Both the position numbers and the translations under genes were made by a program. Below the pieces are notes generated by a model that was given only the letters and a program-made list of their open reading frames with translations, did not search any database and had not been told where the DNA came from. A stretch of DNA of 64,000 nucleotides from assembly GCA_017615835.1 (NCBI GenBank), contig JAFZZI010000002.1, positions 41,319 to 105,318 of the forward strand, read 5' to 3'. The DNA comes from Bacteroidaceae bacterium (lineage in GTDB: Bacteria > Bacteroidota > Bacteroidia > Bacteroidales > Bacteroidaceae). Positions 33,801 to 45,800 of this stretch are shown in pieces (the first letter of the stretch is position 1; each line of letters starts with the position of its first letter).

Positions 33801-36800
33801 ATAACTCAGCCCACGCTCGTCAATAATAGCCTGCACAGCCTTCATCATCTTATTCCAGTGCTCGCGCTCCCATTTCTGCATGGCGGCCAGGCCCTTTGAA
33901 CTCTGCTGGTTCAGTGCCTTGCGTATATCCTCAAATTCCTGCGCCAACTTCTTGGACGCTTTCTCCAGTGCGTCAACAAGAGTATTCACGCTCTGGAACT
34001 GGTCGCGGTAAGTCTCATCCATGCGAGCCCACATACGGCTCACCACGCGGTTGTAGAGGTTGGCGGCACTCTCGCCTGTACGCTCCTGCGCCTGCTGTAC
34101 CCTTGCAGCCTGCGCACCGTCCGCACGTATCTCGCGGTCGGCAGTGCTCACGCCTTGCGCATGGGCCAGCCTGGCGCCTCTTGCTATCACCTCAATGGAA
34201 CTATCTCCCTGATGCGCATTTTTGAACAGGATATAACGCAGCTGGTTCATGCCGAACAGCTGTATTCCCATCAGAGCCTTGTCTGCAAACACCCTGTCAA
34301 GCATATTGTCAAAAGCAGTGCGGATAACGCTCCATGTCTTTATGGTCTCATCGTCAGCAGTCTCGCTTTCTGCCATGGAGCCCAGATACTGCATCATAGC
34401 CCGAGCGGTGTTCCACCCATACTGTTCCTGTGCAATCTCCACCACCTTCTGTCGGAACTCCGGCAGATTGCGGTAACACTCCTGCGCAAATTCACGCACA
34501 GCCTCATCGCCCAGTATCTCACTGAGCGACATCTTCTCGCTCATTGCCATCAGCGCAGCCGACAGCTCCGATTGACCATTTAAAGCACCAATATTGACTT
34601 TAAGCGTACCGCCCTCGTATGTACTGACGGTAGCATCAAGAGGCTCATTGACAACCTCTACCGGCACACCCAGCTTATCACCTATAGCCTTCCATCTGTC
34701 TTTTATTCTGGAGAGGGGCGCAGCGTCTCCTCCGTCGGAGGATTCGTCGGCTTCTCCGGTTCCTTCCCGTCGTAACTGTCCTTGAAGTCGTCCAGAAGCA
34801 TCGACTGTCTCAGAAGCCTTGCCAGTTTCTCTTCCTCGGTTTCCTGTCGCAACATATCCGAAATCGCTTAAAAACTTTGATAGTATCTTTTTCTCACTCC
34901 TGCCGTCGGCATCCTCTACGGCCTTTGCGTCTTCGTTGAACAATATGTCGGTCAGATACCTGACGGACATCTCTTCCGCGTAGTCGCTGCCTTTGCCGTA
35001 GTGCTCTTGGATTTCCTTGATGAAAGCCTCGTATCTGCCGCGGAGCTTTGCCTTCAGGTAATCCTCTGCAATATTACGGATTTCTGACAGATAGTCAAAC
35101 AGTCTGTAGGAATTTTCCTCGCTCTCGTTCCTGTACCGGTCAAAGAAGGCGTGAAGGTTCTCGTGTATATACGTATTCTCCATGTCAGCCACGGTCGGGA
35201 CAATGCTCTTGCCGTCCCCGTTTCTGACACTGTCAAACACGAATATACGCCGTGTGTCTGAACCGTCATAGAACCCCATTTCGTTCTGCGGCCTCGCGCC
35301 TATCTTGCGGTGCAGCCTTTCGGCAGTTTCCCATTCAAGGCCTGTTATCTGCGCCAGCTCCTCAGCCGTAATATCCCTGCTTATCGCGTGGACAGGGGCG
35401 ATTGTCCTGTATAGTCCGTTGAGGCTGTCCGTCACCCTGCCCGCATATTGGAGCGGTTCCTCTGTCTTCGCGTCAAAGTCCCCGACAGTTGGTGTGTTCA
35501 TGCGGAATCTTATGTTTATTCCATCTTCCTCCATTGCACGCTCCTTAACCCACTCCGGATAGGTGGCCAGCTCTTCTGCGGTCAAAGGTTTGTAGCCTTC
35601 CATCGGGAAGGTTTTGGTGTAGTTATGAGGGGTGTCAAGGGAATCATAGCAGGTATAGAGCTGGACCACTTCGTTTTTTTCATACTTATAATACTCATGG
35701 CCAATTTCCTTGCTACCCGGCTGCTGCACGAACCAACGCAGTAACGGCTTACCCTCGCTATTCCAGGTTTCAGCAAGACCTTCTGCCTTTCCTTCAACAT
35801 AAGTATTCCTCTGTTTGGGATTGCCGTTATCGTAGAATTCCTCATACAATCCATCTCTGAAACCTTTGTTGTAGTGTGTGCGCTCAACAAGAACGGATTT
35901 CTTGTCGTCCCAATTCCATTCATATTCCTCCCATGTGCCAGTAGCATCGCCGTTCTCATCCCAATATCTTGCTACATCCATGTCTCCGTTAGGAAACCAG
36001 CGAAAATTACGCTTCGCCACGCCATTTACGTAGTCAACCTCGTGCTTCTTTGTACCATCACTATACCATCCGGTCTCTGTACCGTTCTCGTGGCCATCTT
36101 TGTCGTAAGGTTCAAATAACTTCATCTGGCCATTGATGTAGTACGATACTGCGGGCTCAATAATATTGCCATTCGCCTTATCAGAAAATACAGTTCTATT
36201 TTCAAGCTGACCGTTTTCATAAAAACTTTCATATAAGCCTCGCCAATTAACGCCATGACTACGCGTACCACGTTTGAGAACTTGTCCGTTATCATACCAC
36301 GTTGTGAAAGGACCGTCAGGATGCCCGTTTTCATCGTTATAGAATTCGGCTTGCTTCTTGCCGTTTTCATACCACCTCTCTTTCTTGCCTACGTCAACAC
36401 CATTCTTGCGAGTAGAGCGGCTTCTTAACTGTTCGCTTGTACCGTAATATATCTCAAACGGCCCGTTTTCGCGATTTCCCTTCCACGTATCACCGGTAAT
36501 ATTCATCTCTCCATCAATGGGGTTGTACTCCATGACAGCGGAACGTCCAAGTTTATCACCAGGAATCTTACCCTCAACAGGAATGCCTTTGTGAGACTGA
36601 TCCATTCTATCCCACCAGATTCTCTTTTCTTCGTTATTTGCGGAGAACGCCTGTAGTTTACCATCCTTGAAAGCAACCTGCTTCGGATATGCGTTATAGT
36701 ATTCCCAATACTCACGGCTCTGGCGAGTCAGATTCCCTTCACCATCACCCTGTAACAAACACCAAGGAGATGACTCCTTGCCGAAGTGAGTGTCAATGAT

Positions 36801-39800
36801 AGCACGCATATTCTTGCGGCTCTCCTCGGTATCATCTACGTCATAGACTACGATTCCCTCCGGCAGTTCCTGCGCCTTATGCAGTGTGCTTACCTCGTCA
36901 GGATTGATAGGCTTCTCCTTCGCCTGGATATCAGCATGAGCGTTGATAAGCTCCATCGGCGATGAATACTTAAGCGGGTCAACCTTGGCTATTGAAGATA
37001 TGGCCACAGCCTGCTCTACCTTCGGCATATCCTCCGGGAGCCTGATTGTACCCTTGGCAAACCACCAACCGGTAGCGAGCTGAGTCTTGGCATCAGCCAG
37101 GTTATCTATGTAAGCCAGTGTTGATTCACGCTCAGCGGCATCAATATCGGTGCGCTTGTTCAGCCAGGACTCTACCACCTTTCGGTTGTTCTTGCTGAGA
37201 CGGAAGCGGATGTCATCAATAATCTCGTTATCGAGAATTACATGGTCTTCACCCGGCTGTTTCTGCTTGGCATTCAGCTCGTGGGTTCTTTCATTATCAC
37301 CGATACGGAACATTACCTGGCCTTCCATGACATCGGCCTTCATCTCAGGTGTGATGTCGATAGTCCACCATTTACCTCCAAGGTCACCTATTTCCTGGAG
37401 CTCAGGCTTAACGCCCCACTGCTTGCCGTATTTGGTCATGAAAGCGGGGAGCATACGGTCGTAGAAACCTTTCATGCCCTCACCGCCAATCTTTAGGCCG
37501 TCACCTTTGACAACCTTGTAGTCGTAGCGTATAGGCTCATTGTCTCTTCCGATTCCCCATTCTATATTTTCCGTGCCATTGGATTCTCCTTCCTGCATAC
37601 GGCGAGCCATGTCCTTGCCAACATACTGCGCGACCTCCTCCCAAGTGTTTCCTATTGGCTGATAGTTGCCATCAGGAAGATAAGCCCTTGCGTCTATCTT
37701 GTCATCAGGAAGAACGGTGTACGCGATATGGTCTATTGCAGAAGATAGGCTATACCGCTCAGCCTGTGTTTCGCCGTCAGTCCACGCCATCTTATCATAA
37801 CCTTCCTCTGCTGCAAGTCTAAGCATACGCTTCATGCAGAGCTCAGGCCAGTTCTTCTCGAAGGGTGCATCAGGAACGGCTTCATAACGATATTCTTGTT
37901 GTCTTGCGATATCATTCAAAGCCCATTGCTCTTGTCCGTACCATCCAGCATTTCCAAAATCTCCAATATGAGCAGCATAAAGCGTGCTACCATCATAATC
38001 GGCAGTTCTTCTTGATATATCTCCTATTTTGTTACCATCTGAATCATAAATAGGAGCGGTATAGATGTCCTGTGTTGTATATTTCTCTCTTTGATATTCT
38101 CCTATTTTAACATTATCAATATCAAATCCTTTTTTTTGTGCACTTTTATACCCCTTTCTTTTTCCTTCCTGATGACGCTTACTCTGTATTTCATCAATAA
38201 CAAGAATTTTATGAGAGATAGCCTTTGTCTTGGGATTGTTATCATACCACTCGTTAAGAGCCTTGCGTGCATCCTCAAGGGTATCAAACGGGCCAATCTG
38301 CTTATTGCCATCATTGACCATAAGCACATACTTATCTTCCCCGGTGCGTATGCGGCCATAAACCACATACTCCTTGGTATTATAGCTATTGCCGCCCTTG
38401 GGATAATAAGACTGTCTCTTATTGATTGTCTCCACGGGTTCCTCGAACTCGTCAACGTGTCTATCAATAGGAATACGCTGAGTTCTATCATAGGTCTCTC
38501 CAAACCTTATCCAGCCAATAGCTCTACCGCCACCAGCATCACCGAAATGGACTACATCTTGCGTATTGTACGGTTCTATTGTCGGCACTGTAAGCGCAAT
38601 CTCGCGCTTGTTGTCAAGTCCAATGGAGGAATAATTCAGACGAGTGGGGTGTATATCTGTTTTGTTGAGCTGTATCTTATATTTTATTTGTGTTCCTAAT
38701 TCTTCATCAAACGAAACAGTATAGATATCGTTGAAACCATGATGTTTTTTCTCCATTTCTTTACTTATGTAGCGAACGATATCATCGGCATCAACATCGG
38801 AAAATTCAGTATCAGCACCATCTTTGCCGTACTTTGTTAAATATTCTGCTTCAACCTCCACCAAATCATTGGTTATTTCATCGCCAATTTCATCTATTCC
38901 AGCAAGTTCTTCGTTTTCGCTATACTTGGTCTCTTCTATCTTAATGGCATTTGCTGCTATGTAACCCAGCACCTCCTGCTTGGTAAGTGTCTTAACGCCC
39001 TCGGCCTTCTTGTCATTCAGCCACTGAGACAGTCCCATCCACTTGTCTTCACCGGCTTTCAGGCCGCCCTTGCTCTGGATCATGGCCAGCCACTGGTCAG
39101 GCGTAGCCTTCTCTTGCTTGATGTTCTCTACGGCTTTCTGGGCGTTGCTTACGAAGATAGCCTGGTTGGCGTTGGCTACGCGGAAACGGATAGTGTCATT
39201 TGCCCTGTTCTTGACATTCTGCCATGCTTTATATTCAGGTGTCTGCTCGAACTCATTACGCTTATTCTCGTAATCCTCCATAGCCTTATCGTAGGCTTCG
39301 AGGTTCTTCTGATACTCCTCGTAAGCCTTCTGCTGCTGCTCATATTTCTCCGGGTCTGAGATAGCGGCATAGGCATTGGGCTTTTCAACAGGCCTCCATA
39401 CGTTATATTCAAACTTAGAAGGCTTGTGTTCCGTGAAACGCGGACGGTTACTCAGAGCCTCACGGTATTCCTTGGCAGTGTTGTATATATTCTCAACATC
39501 CTCGTCTGAGGCTATGTTGATAGGATTATTGGCCGTACCAAGCTGGTACTGCCTATAATAATCCGGATGGTCGATGACGGATATAGCATGAGGGTTAAGA
39601 ACAAGTAACTCCTGCTCTCCCTTACCTTGCTTACCTTCGCCCACCCATACTGCATCAACGCCGTCATTCCAGAGCTGCTCTATCTCCTCGGCGGCATCGT
39701 AGGCATCATCCCATTCGGGGCGCTCTACAACCTTAGCGTTCTTGCTGAGCACTACAGGATATATCCGGACGTTACTGCTTGTACCGGAGAAGAGGGAAGC

Positions 39801-42800
39801 AGTCTTCTTATCTTTAGTCAAGGAAATGCCCCAATACTTATGGCCATATCCACCTCCTCCATAACGCTCAACATCGCGGTCTCTCATGGTGATGCTTGGC
39901 TTAAGGTCAGACGGAGCGTATGCTGTGCCATGATAGAACATATGGTCCTTGAACTGCTCAGGGCTGTCAAACTCACTAATCATCCTTGCTGACATATTCA
40001 AACCATGATTAGCGTGGTTATCCTTGAGCCAGCGCAGAATCTTCTTCTCGGTCCAGCCTCCACGAACCTTTGGCATACTCTCTCTGGGTTTGTATTCACG
40101 GAACATGACATTACCCTGCGGGATAATACCGTCGTTAAAGAAGCGGTCTATCTCGCCCAAGACCATACTTGGATTAGCATCCTCATACTCTGCTGATTCT
40201 ATTTGGTCAGTCTCAGGGTTAAGAATATCTACCATGACATTACCATCACGCTCGCCAATAAACCGGTACAATGTGCGCTTTTGTTCCGGTGTAGGTCTTA
40301 CTGCAAGTTCAAATCCGTCAGCCTCCGGCTTCATGCGGATAGCACCCCTGCTCATGAAGTCATACATATACTTCCAGCCTTCATCGGCCGTACCCTCGTA
40401 GGCAATACCTACGTTGCGGTGGTCTGTTACTCTGTAGCCCTGACCTTCACTGAAATCAAGATATCTACCATCAGGCAGCATATATCCGGCTCTGCGAGAA
40501 CTGCTTGTTGTGCCGTATTCTTCGATAGCACGGTTGAATACATCCTCAGTCTTTTCGTCTGCAATAGCCTCACGGAAGCGGATGTCATCCATACCCGTTG
40601 CATCCAGCTGCCATACAGACTGCTGCGTCTCATCCACAATGGGATTACGCGCTATTATCATGTTGTTCTTGATGCTGACGTCAGCAAAATGGTTCTCCAC
40701 TTCCGAAACGTATGAAGCCAGAGTGCGGTTGTTCTGCCAGCTGTCTTTCAGAGTCTCGCGGCCCACGCCGCTCTTGTCTCCTTCATATACGCTGAAATAA
40801 GCCGCACCGCCAGGGGCAAGTGCCTTGGCGGCCTGCAGTATCACATTGTCCCTTGCAGCTTCGCTGTCTATTACATTCAGCACATTGTTGCAGGTAACGC
40901 TGTTCACCCGGCTGTCCCTTACTCTCCTGGCTATACGGGCGTTGCTGCGGCTGTCACGGTTATATGGGTCAAATACCAGATTCTCCACACCGCGTTCTTT
41001 CAGGTAATTGGTGGCTTCATCGTAACGCCCACCGCCCAAATCAAGGTTAGTGGTTCCTTCCTGCCAGTCTATCTTACGGAAAGCGGCAGCCACCTGACGC
41101 AACGATGTCGCGGCCGATCCATGCGCCTGCCTCAGTGATTCGGCAAACTCCTTGCTGCTGCTGATACCGCTGTTCACTCCGGGCTCGCCCAGCAGGCCTT
41201 TATCCCTGTAGGACATATAGTCGTATCTGCCATCGGCGGCAAGACTCACCGCACCAAGGAACTGTATCTGGTACTTGCGCAGATCCAAGGTCAGCTGCCC
41301 CGTTTTATTCTCGGAGAGGGAGCTGGATTCTGGCTTGCCTACTCCAGTGCCATATACCACCACCGCCGACGCGCTGCATGCACCACAGTATCTCGCGCAC
41401 TCCCTCGCGAGGTCGCTCGCGGACTCCGCGCTGAGCTCGGTCATGTCCGAGAAGAAGTTGCCGACGACTCCACCGTTTCTGTTCAGGCAGATAATGTTTA
41501 TCTTACTGCGCTCGCCCAGACGGTGTGTGGCCACGAACTGCGCCACATCCTGCGACGAGCGTATCCGTTCCAGGCGTTGGGGATTGTAGTCCTTGCTGAA
41601 GGCGTTCTCGTCGAACTTGTACACCGACAGCGGCACTTCATTCTTCACCCTGCCGGGTATTGCGTCAACGGCTTCAAGCTTCCCGGTGTTGAAGGTGCCA
41701 TACATGCCCGAGGTGGTGTCGATGATTATGCCGTCGTCAACCTTGACCTTTCCTCCGGAGTAGCTGTCCACCATACCCGTTATCGCGTTGAGCAACCTCA
41801 TGTCTTCCCTACTCGCTTTCAGATTGCCGGACGGATGGTTGTGTACCAACGCCACGCGTGCGGGCTTGATACTGTCAAGCATGGGCACTATCACGCTCGT
41901 GTCAACGGCCGACTCAGACATGGCACCCATGCCCACGTGCAGCACCACGGCCTTCTCTGCCTCCCCGCCATAGAACACAAGAAAGGCGTTCTCCACCGCC
42001 TTGTTCTCCAGAGAGCGGAAAATGTAGGCTATGTCTGCCGTTGTCTCTATCTTCTCGCCCGAGGTGAACAGGAAGTTGCCGCTTCTTGTCATGCGCCTCT
42101 CCACAAGACACGTCTCGCCCTCGCGGAGCTTTCTCAGGGGCTTCACCACCGGCTCTGACCGCAACGGCCGTTCAGCCTGCGCGGTCTGCCCGCCTGTCGT
42201 CAAAGAGTTGCCGGGAGTGCGGTCGGCCATATCCTTCTCGCTAAACAGCGAGAGTTGCGAATCTTCCGAGAACAACGTTTTCCCGCCGCCCTGGAAGCGG
42301 AACCTTATATCGGGATTCTCCTTGTCGAACCTCTGACTCAGTGGTATCAGGCTGCCGTTGTCGTCGTAGGTGACGGTCATATCCTTAAGACCCTTTATCG
42401 GGTTCGACCTTAGACCCTTGGCATAAGCCAGCGTGAAGCCGCCTTCTATTGCCTGTGTCGCGGCCTTGGCTGTCTCACCTGAGTTAACCACATTGTCGAT
42501 GAACACCGGTATCATACCTTCCGGTATGTCCTCGACCTGTCTGAACCCCAGTTCTTCTGCGGACGGGCCTCTCTTTCGTTGCTGCTTGGCTTCATGACGG
42601 CTCTCCCTTTCGTTGCCTTCCAGTGCCGCCACGACGGGCGAGCCTGTCAGTGCGGACACGGCTTCTGCAAGCATCTTCGTGTCGGTATCGTCCGTCACCT
42701 TGCCTGTATGGTCGGGCATCGGCACCAGCACGGCGTTGCCCGGCACGAACCTTGCCATGTCCGAGGCAGCCTTCCCTGTCGCGCCATCCTCGCCCTCCTT

Positions 42801-45800
42801 GATTTGGCGGGCGACGTCTCTGTGTGAGCCGGCATAGCCGGCGGGTGCTATGTATGGTATGATTCCGTCTGTTTTCAAGGCTTTCTCCCGGAGCATGGCA
42901 AACGCCTTGTCCGCATCGCCGCTCTTTACCGCCTCGACGTACTCGCGGTCAAGACGGGCCAGCTCTTCCTTGTCTGCCTCGACGGGCTGTTCGGTCTGCT
43001 TACTTTCTTCTTTAGCCTTAACCTCAGGAGTCTGTTTGCCACTGATTATCTCTTCAACCTTTTGCCTTGCACTGTCATAGTCCTTAGCCTGAGCAAACAG
43101 GATAGACAGCGGCATACCATACTGAACGTAAGCCATGCCGGATGCCTGCTGTAGTACATCCTCCGGCTTTGTGTTCTCGTTGCCGAACTTTCTCAGGTAG
43201 TCCTGAACGGCGGGAATATCCAGATAGTCATTGATTACCGACTCGGTAAGATAGCGTGTATTACCCTGCTTCTCGCGGCCCTGTGCAATAGACTCACTGA
43301 CATCTTCCAGGGTAGCCTGCCGTCTCTCGGTTCTCACCTGGGCGGGTGTCTTACCCTCCACGAAGGCTATTGCTTCTACCTGGTCGTTGGTGAGCTTTTT
43401 CTGTTCCTTCTTGTAGTCCTTGTTGCGCTCCAGCCACTCGTCTATTGTGCCGGACTTGTCAGGACGGATAGGATTGATGTCAACCTTTATGCCGTCTATC
43501 TCCAATCCATCCTCGCCGTTCAGGGCGTTAAACAAGTCGTCCTCACGGACACTTCCTTCATATTCCACAAGCACATCCAGATCACTGTCCTCATTAGCTG
43601 TGCCGTTGGTACGTGAGCCTACGATACGTACACCAGTAACCTTGAAGTCTTCAGGCAGATAGTCCTTGAACTCGTTTATGTAGTTGGTTACTATATCCTG
43701 AATCTCCTGCTCGGTATAACCGTCAAGACCCTGGATTACTCCGTTTTGTGCAGTTCCTGATGTGCCAGCTCCAGCAGGTACATTGTCACCGCGTGTCTCT
43801 GAACCTCCGGCCCGAATCCGTGCGCTTCCGTTATCAGATGCTTCTCCCTGGCCCAACGAATTGCCTCGGCCGTAAACTTCATTTTGTCCGTTACCGCCTG
43901 GTATATTTCCTTCATTTTGTCGCTGAGTATCTTCCTCTCCGGATACTTCTTCCAGTACTCCTCCGGATGAGCCTTCCAATACTCCTTGTCCTTCTCCGGC
44001 TCGTTCGTCTGCTTCTGTTCCATATATTGCGTTGTAATAATCGTCAATCTGGCTTTCGGAAACTTCGTTGACAATATCCCCGTCATGCCATAATTCCTCA
44101 AAGGTAACATAATCCTGGTAATCGGCAAAACCGTAGGCGCGTGCGAACTCATTCTTCTGCCTTTCCTCCTCCTCGCGCTCGGCCTGCTCGTACCTGTCGA
44201 TGATGTCGTTGTACACCTGCCTTACAAGTTCCGATGGCGATTTGGCCGACTGTACGGTGTCCAGTATAATATCAAGCACCTCTTGCGTATCGTGTCCCTC
44301 CACAAGATTCTCAGGCAGGTTGTAGAAGATATTGTGTGCTATCATCTCCGGTGTCATACCGCCCTTGTCAGTTCCGGCTATCCATGCGAAATACTTCCGG
44401 CGATCCCGCTCCGATGCTCCGTTGCGGGACGCTATGATGTGGTTGCCAAGGCCCTTGCCGTGCGGTGCATCCTCCCACAAGAACTTGTACTGCGACAGCG
44501 CATAGCGCACCTGTGTGGCGAAGTCCATCTCGTCGATAACATCCTCCACCGCCCTGCGCAGCACTTGGAAATCAGTAGGCTGTCTGTTGATGCGCTTCTT
44601 GGGTGCATACTTCTGACGGAGAGACTGAATATAGTTATTTATCTCGGCACTCACAGCGGCTGCCTGTTGATGCTGTTCGTTTGTACCACCGTCTTCCCTT
44701 GCCATTATCTCATTTTCCAGTGCAGTATATTGCTGGTCGAGAGTCAACAGCTGTATGCACTCGGCCTTGGTAAGCCTCTTACTTAAAGCCGGGTCTGCGT
44801 TCCATCCGTCCAGGCTGGTTGCAGCCAGAGTCTGTAGCTCAGCGGCTTTCATCGTATTATACTGGCCGGGCGATACGGGTGCTGCCTCTTGCTGTGTCTG
44901 GGGTTGCAGCTCTTCTGTCTCAACCGGCATTTCTGTCTTGGTTTCTGTCTGCGTTCCTTGAACCTCTGTAGCTTCTGCCAAATTGATGGCATCCAGTACG
45001 GTCTGCCAGAATAATGTTTCGCGTGCATTCTCCTTGAGAGCGTCATTCAGCTTCTGCATCTGCTTGGGCGATATCGCTTTCTTCTTGCCAGCGGCAATCT
45101 TCTTGGCTTCACCGGCCAATGCGCCAATGCGGTTGGCTGCAAACTCCTTGATGGAGTCAGAGTCCAGTCCGGCCTCAGCCATTCCAAGTAATGCGGTCTG
45201 TACATCCGGCGCTTCTGGCCATTTGTAATCGGTCTCTCCGTCATTATCGGTGAACGAAGGTATCTTGCTCAGGGCGCTTTCCTGTTTCGGCTCCTGTTTG
45301 TCCTCCTTCTTGGACTCCTGGGCCTGCTGTCTGTTAAGCAGCTTGTAGCGTGTCAGCGAGTCGACCAGAAGGTCGCTCAGGTCCTGCTCAGTGATGTTGG
45401 TACCGCTAATCTTACGCAACAGGTCAACAAGCATCTTGACGAACTGTTGCCAGGTGGTCTTAACCTCCTCGGTCGGGTTCATCTGCATCTGCTCAGCGAA
45501 GTAAGCTATAAACTCATCGGCTGCGGCCAGCTGCTTGGCATCCTCGCTGACATTAAGATGCGACACACTGCCCAGGAATGTACGTCTCTGCTCCTCGCTC
45601 ATCAGCTGGCTCCATACCCGGCGACATAGGACAGCGTAGTTCTCGCCGCCCAGCAACTCCCTGAGACCTCGATGGGAGACAACTTCATGAATAAACGTCT
45701 CGTCCAGGTCTTTCGCGTCCTCTATGTTAGGCAGATAGAAGTACACCTCATTGGTATTGGGATCATACCAGCCCTTCACTCTGTCAGCGGGCTTACCCTG

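Noticed and set aside
35582-35959. Alternative minus-strand frames across the MORN-like repeats (also 36122-36370)
   Set aside because: They result from the repeat periodicity of the main frame and lack protein-like composition, unlike the frame at 43736.
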